DNA from: Candidatus Krumholzibacteriia bacterium | Lineage (GTDB): Bacteria; Krumholzibacteriota; Krumholzibacteriia; LZORAL124-64-63 | NCBI GenBank assembly: GCA_016744705.1 | Contig: JADGDU010000012.1 | Coordinates: forward strand, 1 to 64,000 | Length of the DNA stretch: 64,000 nucleotides | Direction of reading: 5' to 3' | Shown here: piece after piece, positions 1 through 8,587 of the stretch | Numbering within the stretch: position 1 is the stretch's first letter | Layout: each line of letters begins with the position of its first letter | The notes under the pieces: generated by a model | The model's input: only the letters and a program-made list of their open reading frames with translations | Told to the model about the DNA's origin: nothing | Databases searched by the model: none | Program-made: the position numbers and the translations under genes

Positions 1-100
1 ATACAAACCCCGCCATCATCATCAGGAGCACAAAACTCAGCAGTAAGAATTCGGAATCAAGAAAACGGCGAGCATTAAATGACTTGGCAATAGCAGACAT
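1..100 (-). CDS. N-terminus of an unidentified membrane protein (cut by window edge)
   Basis: An ATG at 98-100 opens a frame that stays open to the window edge (33 codons). It lies 14 bases downstream of the M16 peptidase stop, after a GAGGCG ribosome-binding-like stretch. The peptide starts with a short basic segment (Lys6, Arg11, Arg12) and then becomes strongly hydrophobic from about residue 19 (FLLLSFVLLMMMAGFV), as in a first transmembrane helix. It is the last visible gene of the pnp-M16 series. Too little is present to name a family. Confidence 0.55.
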   Translation of the reverse strand, partial: MSAIAKSFNARRFLDSEFLLLSFVLLMMMAGFV

Positions 101-114
101 CAGACGCCTCGCAG

Positions 115-1428
115 CTAGAGTTCCTGTTGGATCCCAATATCTGGTCCATGGGTCGCCACCAAGAGACTTTCCGGATCAAAATAGGTTTTAGCGCATCTGG
201 CAAGGTCATCTCCACCAACAGATTCCACTCTATCAACCAACTCTTCCACAGGCACAAAACGTCCGTAATAAATTTCATTTCTGGCGGCGCGGAACATCTT
301 GTTCACCATGCCCTCCAGACTGAAGATCAACTGGCTCTTAATTTGAGCCCGGTTGTTCTGTATCTCAGCTTCGCCCAAACCCTCGGCAATGAGTCGATCA
401 TATTCCACACTGATCACATCCACCAGACGTTCCAGTTTTTCAGGAGAACAACTGCCGGCGCAACTGACAAGACCCGTATCACGGCCCATGTCATTGTAAT
501 TGTAAACAGTGTAGGCCAAACCCTCACGCTCACGCACAGCCTGGAAAATACGGCTGCTCATGCCGCCGCCCAGAATGTTGGTCAGCAAAAACACAGGAAG
601 GCGATCGGGATGTCCCAAGGCCACGCCAAGGTTTCCCACCTCAAAGTAGGTTTGGATGATGGGACTGGTGATTTCCAAACTGAAAGGATCCAACTCGTCC
701 AAATCCAGGTCCACAATAGCAGCCTTGACTGGCGAAGGCGTTTCGCGGAAAGCCATATCCTGCATATCGGGGTGAGCCGGGGCATCAAAACATCCGGCCA
801 CCACATCACGGAACTTATCCTGGATGTTGCCGGACATGGAGATGACCATATTTGGCCCCGAAAAAAGCCGAGGATGGTTGGATTTCAAAAGATCAGGATT
901 GAATGAACGCACAGCACCCGGACTGCCCAATATGGGACGACCCCGGCGGTGTTTACCATACAATCGGGCGGCAAAAGCATCGTGCAACCGGTCATCAGGT
1001 GTATCCAGAGCTTCCTGGATTTCCTCAATCACCACATTCTGCTCCAGCGCCACCAGCTTCGGATCGAAAGCCGGCTTAAGCAACATTTCCGCCAACAGCT
1101 TAACCACCGGTTCGAAATATTCCGGCAAAACCTTGATGGTGAAGGCCACCGCATCCTTGGTGGTGAATGCATCCACAGCCGCACCCATGCTGTCGAAGGC
1201 TTTGGCTATTTCGAAGGAGGAGTGTTCTGTGGAGCCCTTGAACACCATGTGCTCAAGAAAGTGCGAAATGCCACCCAGCCCATCAGGTTCGTCCTGGCTT
1301 CCGGTGCGCAACCAAACACCCAAGGTCACAGCATGGGCCGTGGCCATGGGCGTGGTCAATAAAACCGCCCCGCCGGGAAGAACTTCCCGGAGGGGCGGCG
1401 TTTCGTTCCTGTAAGGATCGAAGTTCAT
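115..1428 (-). CDS. M16 family zinc peptidase (insulinase/mitochondrial processing peptidase-like)
   Basis: A 437-residue single-unit M16 peptidase. The inverted zinc motif HxxEH is present as HFLEH at residues 56-60. Glu135/136 and Glu139 in VVIEEIQEA lie about 76 residues downstream, where the third zinc ligand and an accessory Glu are found in the family. The second half holds the usual non-catalytic M16_C domain, with the RxREGLAYTVY-like stretch near residue 300. No signal peptide is visible, so it is probably cytoplasmic or membrane-associated. It begins 5 bases after the pnp stop, and an M16 gene next to pnp is also known from Bacillus-type genomes. The physiological substrate cannot be told from sequence. 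Confidence 0.9.
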   Translation of the reverse strand: MNFDPYRNETPPLREVLPGGAVLLTTPMATAHAVTLGVWLRTGSQDEPDGLGGISHFLEHMVFKGSTEHSSFEIAKAFDSMGAAVDAFTTKDAVAFTIKVLPEYFEPVVKLLAEMLLKPAFDPKLVALEQNVVIEEIQEALDTPDDRLHDAFAARLYGKHRRGRPILGSPGAVRSFNPDLLKSNHPRLFSGPNMVISMSGNIQDKFRDVVAGCFDAPAHPDMQDMAFRETPSPVKAAIVDLDLDELDPFSLEITSPIIQTYFEVGNLGVALGHPDRLPVFLLTNILGGGMSSRIFQAVREREGLAYTVYNYNDMGRDTGLVSCAGSCSPEKLERLVDVISVEYDRLIAEGLGEAEIQNNRAQIKSQLIFSLEGMVNKMFRAARNEIYYGRFVPVEELVDRVESVGGDDLARCAKTYFDPESLLVATHGPDIGIQQEL

Positions 1429-1433
1429 ACAGA

Positions 1434-3662
1434 CTACCGTCGGCCTCCGCCACCATGGCCGCCACGGTTTCCGCCACCACGGTTCCCGCCACCACCGTGA
1501 CGATCGCCGCCGCCACCGCGAGGACGTTCTTCACGTTGTTGGTTTTCCATACCTTCAGGCACGGGCAACAGGGCCTTGCGGCTCAAGCGGACTTTACCAC
1601 TGCGGCTGTCCACTTCCACCAGCTTGACTTCGATCTCGTCACCCAGTTGCAGCACGTCTTCCACGTTACCAACGCGGAAGTGCTCCAGCTCGGAGATGTG
1701 AAGCAGGCCGTCTTTGCCAGGCAGGTATTCCACAAAGGCGCCAAAGTCCACGATGGTCTTGACGATTCCCTTATAAACCTTGCCCACTTCAGGCTCTGCC
1801 ATCAGGCCTTCCACAAACTTGTAAGCAGCAGCGCCGCCAGCTTGGTCCGTGGAGCTGATGAAGACCATTCCTTCGTCGTCCACCTCGATGGTGGCGCCGG
1901 TGTCTTCCTGGATCTTCTTGATGACCTTGCCACCAGGGCCGATCAACTGTCCGATTTTCTTTACAGGAATTTGGATGGTCTCGATCTTGGGAGCATATAC
2001 GCTCATCTCAGTGCGAGGCTCAGGCATGGCTTCGTCCATGACGTCCAGGATGTGATTCCTGGCGTTGCAGGCGTCAGTCAAGGCCTCAGTCATGATCTCA
2101 CGGGTGATGCCAGCGATTTTGGTATCCAGCTGGAAGGCTGTGATGCCCTTGCGGGTACCGGTGACTTTGAAGTCCATGTCGCCGAGGTGATCCTCAACGC
2201 CCAGGATATCAGTCAACACAGCCACACGCTCGCCGTCTTTAATCAGACCCATAGCCACGCCGGCCACAGGAGCCTTGATAGGCGCACCAGCATCCATCAT
2301 GGCAAGGCAGCAGGAGCAGACCGTAGCCATACTGCTGGAACCGTTGCTCTCAAGGATATCAGAGACCAGACGCAGGGTGTAAGGGAAGTCCTCCAGCTCA
2401 GGCAGGATGGGACGGATGGCGCGTTCAGCCAACTTACCGTGACCAATCTCGCGACGGCCGGTGCCGCTATAACGTCCCACTTCACCAACACTGAAGGGAG
2501 GGAAGTTGTAATGCAGGTAGTACTTGGACCAGTACTGCTCACCATTCAGGGGCTCCACACGTTGCTCGGCCTGCTTGCTGCCCAAAGTGACAGTACCCAG
2601 ACTCTGGGTCTCGCCACGAGTGAACAGGCAGCTACCGTGAGCACGAGGCAGAACACCAGTCTCAATGGTGATGGGACGAACAGTCGTCAGGTCACGGCCG
2701 TCGGTACGGACACGCTCGCTGAGGATCATTTCGCGCATGGTGCTTTTTTCCACGGTGCGCAAGGCGCCCATGGCGTTGGCATCCACATTGCCTTCTTCGT
2801 CGGTGAATTCGGCTTTGACCTTGGCCTTGACGGCGTCCATGGCGTCGGAGCGAGCAAACTTGCCCTTGACGACGATGGCTTCACGCAAATCAGCACCAAT
2901 GAAATCAGACACCTTGGAGATCATCTCACTGTTGTCTTCAATGACTGGTTTGTCCCACTTGGCTTTGCCGCCAGCGAGGTCCAGCAACTCCTGCTGCAAG
3001 TCGTTCAGCTTTCTGATCCAGCCATGAGCGAACTCAATGGCATCCAGCATACGCTCTTCGCTGACTTCCTGGCATTCGCCTTCAATCATGCAGACGATCT
3101 CGCTGGTACCGGCAACGATCAAGTCCATGTTGGATTCTTCCAACTGATCGAAGCTGGGGTTGACCACAAATTCGCCGTCAACATCAGCAACACGCACGCC
3201 ACTGACCAGGTCAGTGAAAGGCACTTCGGACATATTCAGGGCCATGCTCGCGGCAGTGATGCTCAAGGTGTCGGCATGGAAGTCTGTGTCCGCACTGATC
3301 ACAAAGGCCACAACCTGGACTTCGTTACGGAAATTGTCGGGAAACAAGGGACGCAGCGGCCGATCGATAAGACGGCAGGTCAGCACTTCCCGTTCGCTGG
3401 GGCGTGCTTCACGCTTGAAAAATCCACCAGGGATTTTGCCGGCAGCGTAAGTCTTGTTCCGGTATTCCACAAACAGGGGCAGAAAGTCCCGGTCAGTGGG
3501 TTTTTTACTGGCGGTGACAGTCAGCAAGCTCATGGTATCACCCATGCGCACGATGACAGAACCGTTAGCTTGTTTGGCCATACGGCCGGTTTCGAGGGAG
3601 AACGTGGTGCCGTTCATTTCGAGGCTTACCACGTGCTTGGTCATTTCAACCTTTTTAAACAT
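1434..3662 (-). CDS. pnp: Polyribonucleotide nucleotidyltransferase (PNPase)
   Basis: Phosphorolytic 3'-5' exoribonuclease of mRNA turnover. Two RNase PH domains flank a helical domain. The second core has the hallmark GRREIGHGKLAERAI and the acidic active-site stretch VEDHLGDMDFKVTGT. A KH domain (about 555-612, GxxG as IGPGG) and an S1 domain (about 615-685) follow. The last 40 residues are a Gly/Arg/Asn/His-rich RGG-like tail, longer and more repetitive than in E. coli, probably an extra RNA-binding region. I chose the ATG at 3662 (MFKKVEMTK) because GGAAGGAAAG lies about 7 bases upstream. An ATG eight codons earlier lacks such a site. It lies downstream of rpsO, the near-universal arrangement. 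Confidence 0.97.
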   Translation of the reverse strand: MFKKVEMTKHVVSLEMNGTTFSLETGRMAKQANGSVIVRMGDTMSLLTVTASKKPTDRDFLPLFVEYRNKTYAAGKIPGGFFKREARPSEREVLTCRLIDRPLRPLFPDNFRNEVQVVAFVISADTDFHADTLSITAASMALNMSEVPFTDLVSGVRVADVDGEFVVNPSFDQLEESNMDLIVAGTSEIVCMIEGECQEVSEERMLDAIEFAHGWIRKLNDLQQELLDLAGGKAKWDKPVIEDNSEMISKVSDFIGADLREAIVVKGKFARSDAMDAVKAKVKAEFTDEEGNVDANAMGALRTVEKSTMREMILSERVRTDGRDLTTVRPITIETGVLPRAHGSCLFTRGETQSLGTVTLGSKQAEQRVEPLNGEQYWSKYYLHYNFPPFSVGEVGRYSGTGRREIGHGKLAERAIRPILPELEDFPYTLRLVSDILESNGSSSMATVCSCCLAMMDAGAPIKAPVAGVAMGLIKDGERVAVLTDILGVEDHLGDMDFKVTGTRKGITAFQLDTKIAGITREIMTEALTDACNARNHILDVMDEAMPEPRTEMSVYAPKIETIQIPVKKIGQLIGPGGKVIKKIQEDTGATIEVDDEGMVFISSTDQAGGAAAYKFVEGLMAEPEVGKVYKGIVKTIVDFGAFVEYLPGKDGLLHISELEHFRVGNVEDVLQLGDEIEVKLVEVDSRSGKVRLSRKALLPVPEGMENQQREERPRGGGGDRHGGGGNRGGGNRGGHGGGGRR

Positions 3663-3689
3663 TTTTTCTTCTTTCCTTCCAAACATCAG

Positions 3690-3735
3690 CCCGGACTTTC
3701 CGGGACTTATCGCACCGGGTGGCTCATTCCACCGG
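3690..3735 (-). other. Short hairpins in the pnp leader
   Basis: CCCGGA (3690-3695) and TCCGGG (3699-3704) form a 6-bp stem with a 3-base loop just upstream of the pnp ribosome-binding site. CCGGGTGG (about 3715-3722) and CCACCGG (about 3729-3735) could form a second, bulged stem. Together with the hairpin at 3789-3820 they make the rpsO-pnp spacer highly structured. PNPase leaders in enterobacteria are autoregulated through an RNase III stem. A similar role here is inference. Confidence 0.35.
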
Positions 3736-3788
3736 ATGCCATTTTAAGGATGCCAAACTGAATGATTCAGCAACATCCGTAATGAGTC

Positions 3789-3820
3789 GATGGCCGCGAC
3801 GAAAATTCACCGCGGCCATC
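3789..3820 (-). other. Perfect 10-bp hairpin between rpsO and pnp
   Basis: GATGGCCGCG (3789-3798) and CGCGGCCATC (3811-3820) are perfect inverted repeats around a 12-base loop, 26 bases past the rpsO stop. On the transcribed strand no run of T follows, so it is not a canonical intrinsic terminator. It is better explained as an mRNA processing or stability stem separating rpsO from pnp. Confidence 0.6.
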
Positions 3821-3845
3821 TATAATCATGAAACAAACAAAGCAA

Positions 3846-4115
3846 TCAACCGCGGATACCGAGTTCCTTAATGAGGTTACGGTAGCTGTCTAGGTCCTTC
3901 TTCTTCAGGTAGGACAACAGGCGTTTGCGCTGTCCAACCATTTTAAGCAGGCCACGGCGGCTGTGATGATCTTTGCCGTGCATCTTGAAGTGACCACCAA
4001 GGGTATTCAGACGCTCAGTCAAAAGAGCAATTTGCACTTCCGGGCTACCGGAATCGCCTTCATGTTTCTTGAATTGATCAATTACGTTTTGTTTTTGTTC
4101 CTTGGTCAATGCCAT
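3846..4115 (-). CDS. rpsO: 30S ribosomal protein S15
   Basis: 89 residues, the standard S15 length. It begins [20 protein letters not shown] and contains the S15 core with [20 protein letters not shown] and [20 protein letters not shown]. It binds the central domain of 16S rRNA early in 30S assembly. The start at 4115 is set by GGAGGT nine bases upstream. An upstream in-frame ATG would add nine residues not seen in the family. It is separated from ribF by an unrelated capD-type gene, and pnp follows. Confidence 0.97.
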   Translation of the reverse strand: MALTKEQKQNVIDQFKKHEGDSGSPEVQIALLTERLNTLGGHFKMHGKDHHSRRGLLKMVGQRKRLLSYLKKKDLDSYRNLIKELGIRG

Positions 4116-4454
4116 CGTCAAGAACCTCCAAATAACCGTCACGCAATCGCGTCACGATGGCCGTAGGCCAGCCGCTTGTTTCGTGTTTGTTGATTGCAGA
4201 TAAGGCAGAGACTAAAATTCCTGAAAAGCCAGAAACAAAAACTTCTGAATTATCTAGCGTTCACACGATAAAGCGAAGGAATGCCCAAAAGGCAGAGCCG
4301 ACCCACACAGTGAATTGCAGACAAACAACCGGTCTGGGGTAAATCCCGGGCCGGATCTGTCGGCGAGAATATAAAGACTGTAGAGCAATCCCGCAAGGTA
4401 ATTCGGCCAAAGGAAGCGGAATTTGACCTTTATTTCACCAAAAGACTAAAAAAG
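4116..4454 (-). other. Long rpsO leader / capD-rpsO spacer
   Basis: This 339-base stretch holds no convincing gene. It contains the rpsO Shine-Dalgarno (GGAGGT), a short GGCC-TAC-GGCC stem about 40 bases upstream of the start, a direct repeat CGTGACG near 4140-4155, and the candidate promoter described separately. If that promoter is used, the leader is about 245 bases, long enough for an S15-binding autoregulatory structure. I cannot assign one by eye. Confidence 0.4.
4368..4396 (-). promoter_or_regulatory. Candidate promoter for rpsO-pnp
   Basis: On the minus strand TTGCGG (4391-4396) and TATATT (4368-4373) are separated by exactly 17 bases. The -10 matches consensus at five of six positions, the -35 at three. 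It lies just downstream of the inserted capD gene, so rpsO-pnp could be expressed independently of the rimP operon. Confidence 0.4.
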
Positions 4455-6434
4455 TCAGGAGACATTGCTTTCATCGGTGTGATCAGGAGGCAAGATGGCC
4501 TCCCCGTTGGTCAGACCCTGGAAAGTAGGGACCAAGGCCAAGAGGCTGGCCCAACAGGCATCCTTGTCATTGGAATTTGCTGCTTCCAACAGACGATTCA
4601 CCTCATCACGCAACTCTGCATTCAGGGCATCTTCCCCCGGTGCAATCAGAATCCCCGGATGACTGGTTGGACTTGGATTCTCTTGATCGGTCCATAATTC
4701 TTCATAGAGTTTTTCCCCAGGCCGCAAACCGGAATACTCAATGGGCACATCAATTTCCGGAGTCAGACCGGACAACCGAATCATCTGCCGGGCCAGATCG
4801 GCAATCTTCACTGGCTTGCCCATATCCAGAATAAATGTGTCGCCACCCTGCCCCATAGTGGCGGAATACAGCACCAGATTCACCGCTTCAGGGATGGTCA
4901 TGAAAAAACGTTCAATATCCGGATGGGTCACCGTCACCGGTTGTCCGTTGCGAATCTGCTTAAGAAAAAGCTCTACCACACTGCCGGCACTACCCAGAAC
5001 ATTCCCAAAACGAATGATGCTGAATTTAGTGGCAGAGCGTTGGTTACACGACCTGACAACCCTTTCGGCAATGCGCTTGGTGGCCCCCATCACACTGGTG
5101 GGGTTGACGGCCTTATCTGTACTGATGAAGACAAAATGGTTGACCCCGTGCCGATTGGCCAATTCGGCAATGTTGCGGGTGCCGCCAACATTGTTGCGCA
5201 CAGCTTCGGTGGGATGGTGCTGCAGAATCGGCACGTGCTTGTAGGCTGCCGCGTGGAATACCACTTCCGGCCGCTGGCCGGTGAACAGTTCTTCCATACG
5301 GTCCATGTTTTTGATATCCGCTAGAAAGAACGTCAGCTGGGTCTCCCCGCAAATGCCCCGCAATTCATGTTCCAACCGGAATAGCCCATTTTCGTCCTTA
5401 TCCACACATGTCAGATGAGTAGGGCCCTGCTCGGCAATTTGGCGGCAAAGTTCAGATCCGATACTGCCGGCAGCTCCGGTCACAAGGATATTGCGTTCAA
5501 AGAGGAAGTGTTGAATCTCTGGCACGTCAGTGCGCATGGGGCGCCGATGCAACAAGTCCTCCAGGCGGAAATCGCTGACTCGGGTCACCACATTACTGCT
5601 GCGTAGAATTTGTTTCAAATCCGGGGTGGTCTTCAGGGACAAGCCCGTAGATTTACAAGTTCGAACCACTTTATAAAATTCACTGGAGGTAGCCGTGGGA
5701 AGCGCCAAAACAATAGCCTGAGCTTTTGTTTTTTGGGCCACCTGGGCAATGTTAGTGATGGGCCCGAAAACCGGAATACCCTGGATGGTGGAACCAATCT
5801 TCAGGGGGTCATCGTCAACAATGGCCACGGGCCGGTATTCAGCCAAGCCTCGGGTCAGCATAGCCCGCACTGTCAAATTGCCCGCTGAGCCAGCCCCAAC
5901 GATGACCACATTTTCCTGCTTATCCGCCCCCCTGCTAACAAGGAACTCATCCACAATTCGGTAACTGAAACGCATGCCTCCCAATAGCAGGAAGCACATG
6001 CCCGCATCCACGGCCAAAACACTGCGAGGGAAAAAATCATCCCATTGCAACAGAACCAGGGGTATTAAGACCACAGAACTCAAGGCGATGGATAAAGCCA
6101 CTGGAATGACATCGTGGACCCCAACATAACGCCAGGTGACCCGGTGCAGTCGGAATAGGTAGAAAAAGATCAGGCGAACTCCCACCACAAGAGCCACTGT
6201 ATCCGTAAACCAATGGCGCCAGGCCACCACAGCATCATCAAAAGAAGAGAGTTCGAATCGCACGAAAAAGCTGGCCAGGAAAGAAACCGCGGTGATTCCG
6301 CCACAAAAGAACATGCACAATAAAAGTCTACGACGACGGATAAAACCTATGCCAGGCTGCAGCACAGACCTGAAGGCATTCAGGGTTGAACGAACCTTCG
6401 CTGCCCAATTGCTATTTCCTGAAGATTGTCTCAT
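4455..6434 (-). CDS. Membrane nucleotide-sugar 4,6-dehydratase, CapD/FlaA1/PglF type
   Basis: 659 residues with the full PglF/WbpM architecture. About four transmembrane segments lie in residues 35-160. A CoA-binding-like Rossmann domain begins at VVIVGAGSAGN (about 176). The SDR dehydratase domain has GAAGSIG at 320-326, TDK at 439-441 and a Met449-x3-Lys453 pair replacing the usual Tyr-x3-Lys, as is known for this family. The predicted reaction converts UDP-GlcNAc to a 4-keto-6-deoxy sugar at the inner membrane, the first step to 4-amino sugars. It interrupts the conserved ribF-rpsO neighbourhood and starts about 45 bases after ribF. A soluble relative is encoded at 47828-49303. Confidence 0.9.
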   Translation of the reverse strand: MRQSSGNSNWAAKVRSTLNAFRSVLQPGIGFIRRRRLLLCMFFCGGITAVSFLASFFVRFELSSFDDAVVAWRHWFTDTVALVVGVRLIFFYLFRLHRVTWRYVGVHDVIPVALSIALSSVVLIPLVLLQWDDFFPRSVLAVDAGMCFLLLGGMRFSYRIVDEFLVSRGADKQENVVIVGAGSAGNLTVRAMLTRGLAEYRPVAIVDDDPLKIGSTIQGIPVFGPITNIAQVAQKTKAQAIVLALPTATSSEFYKVVRTCKSTGLSLKTTPDLKQILRSSNVVTRVSDFRLEDLLHRRPMRTDVPEIQHFLFERNILVTGAAGSIGSELCRQIAEQGPTHLTCVDKDENGLFRLEHELRGICGETQLTFFLADIKNMDRMEELFTGQRPEVVFHAAAYKHVPILQHHPTEAVRNNVGGTRNIAELANRHGVNHFVFISTDKAVNPTSVMGATKRIAERVVRSCNQRSATKFSIIRFGNVLGSAGSVVELFLKQIRNGQPVTVTHPDIERFFMTIPEAVNLVLYSATMGQGGDTFILDMGKPVKIADLARQMIRLSGLTPEIDVPIEYSGLRPGEKLYEELWTDQENPSPTSHPGILIAPGEDALNAELRDEVNRLLEAANSNDKDACWASLLALVPTFQGLTNGEAILPPDHTDESNVS

Positions 6435-6479
6435 TTCACCGCCATTAAAAAAGTTGCCTCATCATGAATTTCCTTTACC

Positions 6480-7565
6480 CTATCCCAGACCCAGGATTTT
6501 CCGGGCCATCTCCTCATCTTTTTCCAACTGCCGAACCAAGGAAGCGGCACCATCAAAATGCACTTCACCCCGTAGCCGTGAAATCCACTCCACTTTAATA
6601 TTCCGTCCCCGCAAATCACCGTTGAAGCCAAAAATGTTAGCTTCAATGCGTGGCTCTGGCAATCCGTCTCCATGAAAAGTGGGTACGTGGCCAAAGTTCA
6701 ACATGCCTCCAAAAATGGTCCATTGGCCCGCGCCCGACCCCAGGAGTTCACCGTTGGCATCCACTTCGGGCAGGCTTTCCGTGGTATGAAAAAGACTTCC
6801 AGGGCAGTTTTCACCAACCACATCGCCAGGCACCTGCACCCGCACTGCATAAACACCAGGTTCAGGCAGTAACTTCAAGGGATCAAGCGGTTTAACATTG
6901 GCTGTGGGATAACCTATTTCCCTTCCGCGACGGTCCCCAGGGCAAACCTCTCCCCAAAGAGCAAAAGGTCGGCCCAGCATTTGCGTGGCCTCTTCCATGT
7001 TGCCTGCAGCCACCGCCTTGCGAATGACAGAACTGCTGATTACCACGTCTCCCTCACGCACAGCATCCAGGGCCTGAAAGCCAAAACCCAGCTCCTGGCC
7101 CAGGGCTTCCAGACTTGCGGCTGTGCCCTGACGGTTGGCTCCCAAATGGGCGTCATGCCCCACCACCAGGTGACGCATACCCAGATAATCCACCAAAAAC
7201 TTTTCCACGAAAGTCCGGTAATCAAGACCGGCCAAAGCTGGGCAGAAATCTGCGGCCACAATGACCCGGCAGCCCAACTCATCCAACAAACTCAATTTTT
7301 CACGCCAGGTGGTTAGCAGAAAGGGCTCCACCTTTTGGTCCAGCAACTGCCGGGGATGTTGGCGGAAGGTAAAAATAGTGCTGTCACTCAAGTCCAGATT
7401 CCGACGGGAAACCCGAGTGGCGTCCAGCAGTTTTCGATGGCCCCGGTGCAGTCCATCAAAAGATCCCAGAGTCAGGGAGCAGGACTCCAGTTGAGGGCCT
7501 CGCAACCCCAGGCGGCCTTCGATAATTTCGGTAATATACTGCTCTGTCAATCGGATCAATCGCAT
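6480..7565 (-). CDS. ribF: Bifunctional riboflavin kinase / FAD synthetase
   Basis: 361 residues. The N-terminal FMN adenylyltransferase domain carries the nucleotidyltransferase signature in TLGSFDGLHRGHRKLL. The C-terminal riboflavin kinase domain carries GRREIGYPTANVKP, the usual PTAN motif of flavokinases. It makes FMN and FAD in the cytoplasm. It overlaps the truB stop by about 10 bases, implying translational coupling. The truB-ribF order is standard in the rimP-infB operon. Confidence 0.95.
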   Translation of the reverse strand: MRLIRLTEQYITEIIEGRLGLRGPQLESCSLTLGSFDGLHRGHRKLLDATRVSRRNLDLSDSTIFTFRQHPRQLLDQKVEPFLLTTWREKLSLLDELGCRVIVAADFCPALAGLDYRTFVEKFLVDYLGMRHLVVGHDAHLGANRQGTAASLEALGQELGFGFQALDAVREGDVVISSSVIRKAVAAGNMEEATQMLGRPFALWGEVCPGDRRGREIGYPTANVKPLDPLKLLPEPGVYAVRVQVPGDVVGENCPGSLFHTTESLPEVDANGELLGSGAGQWTIFGGMLNFGHVPTFHGDGLPEPRIEANIFGFNGDLRGRNIKVEWISRLRGEVHFDGAASLVRQLEKDEEMARKILGLG

Positions 7566-8587
7566 GCAGCGCTGTCCTTTGTTTCAGCTGGAATAACAGC
7601 CACGATCATGGGAAGTCCCGTAAGTGGGTCCAGTCGTCCTATAGCCACCAGGTCTTTGTCCGGCCCAAGCATGCCAAAGATAGCCTCCCCTTTCCCATCC
7701 TGGGAAGGGCTTTCCTCAAACCGGTTGACCCAAAGAGGATCAGGCTGGAGTCCCTGCCGCAAGGCGGCTGCTTCTTCTGCACTCACATCCATGGAGGGAA
7801 CATGGGGCAAAGCAGCACTTAAAGGAACCATGGCCTGAGCCATCTCCTCGGCGCCCCTTTGCATGATCCCCTGCAGAGCCCCGTCCACAGAGAAAGGCCC
7901 AATACTCAGACGCCTGAGGGCCGAGATGTGCCCTTCGGTACCCGCAGCCTGAGCAATATCCCTGGCCAGAGAACGGATGTAAGTACCACTAGTGCAATCC
8001 ACCAGAAAATCCATTTGAGATTCGGGCCAGTTGGTCTGGGTTTCCTCCAGGCGGGTGATCGTCACCGGACGGGCCTTCAACTCGGGTAGAGGTTTGCCCT
8101 GACGAACCAATTTGTAAAGAGGTTCGCCTTCAAATTTCAAAGCACTGATCATGGGGGGAACCTGGAGAATGTCACCTCTGAACTGAGAGAGTTGATCCAG
8201 AATGGAGGTGGGATCTGCCGGGACAGCAGCTGTGGCCACCACTTCTCCATCGGAATCCAGAGAATCGGTGGCCTCTCCAAAACTGACGGTAGCCCCATAA
8301 GTTTTGTCCATGCCCATCAGAAAAGGCGAAAGACGGGAAGCTTTACCCACCAGAATCAAGAGCAATCCTGTAGCCAGTGGATCCAGAGTTCCGGCGTGCC
8401 CACATTTGAATCGGGGTGGACGCGGACCACCTTTGATTTTCTTGGGACCGGAGCGCTGCCGAGGATCCCAGTGGGGGAAACCCTTCAGAAGGGCTCTGCG
8501 CACATGGGCCACCACTGTGTGTGAAGTGACCCCGGTGGGTTTATCCACCAGCAAAAGCCCGGAGGAAACCTGCGGCGCTGTTTTCAT
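7556..8587 (-). CDS. truB: tRNA pseudouridine(55) synthase
   Basis: 343 residues. TruB makes pseudouridine 55 in the T-loop of tRNAs. The N-terminus LLLVDKPTGVTSH and the catalytic stretch CGHAGTLDPLATGLL, with Asp69 as nucleophile, are clear. Between the first helix and the catalytic motif lies a basic, Gly/Pro-rich insertion (about residues 36-59, ending in GGPRPPRFK) that most TruB proteins lack. The C-terminal region is consistent with a short PUA-like domain. The start codon overlaps the upstream stop as TGATG. Confidence 0.95.
   Translation of the reverse strand: MKTAPQVSSGLLLVDKPTGVTSHTVVAHVRRALLKGFPHWDPRQRSGPKKIKGGPRPPRFKCGHAGTLDPLATGLLLILVGKASRLSPFLMGMDKTYGATVSFGEATDSLDSDGEVVATAAVPADPTSILDQLSQFRGDILQVPPMISALKFEGEPLYKLVRQGKPLPELKARPVTITRLEETQTNWPESQMDFLVDCTSGTYIRSLARDIAQAAGTEGHISALRRLSIGPFSVDGALQGIMQRGAEEMAQAMVPLSAALPHVPSMDVSAEEAAALRQGLQPDPLWVNRFEESPSQDGKGEAIFGMLGPDKDLVAIGRLDPLTGLPMIVAVIPAETKDSAACD

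Noticed and set aside
1436..1520. Short GC-rich repeats that look CRISPR-like
   Set aside because: They are irregular, in frame, and encode the Gly/Arg tail of PNPase.
1455..3761. A 768-codon plus-strand open frame opposite pnp
   Set aside because: It mirrors the pnp coding strand, has His/Gln/Gly-heavy composition and no recognisable motif. pnp is certain.
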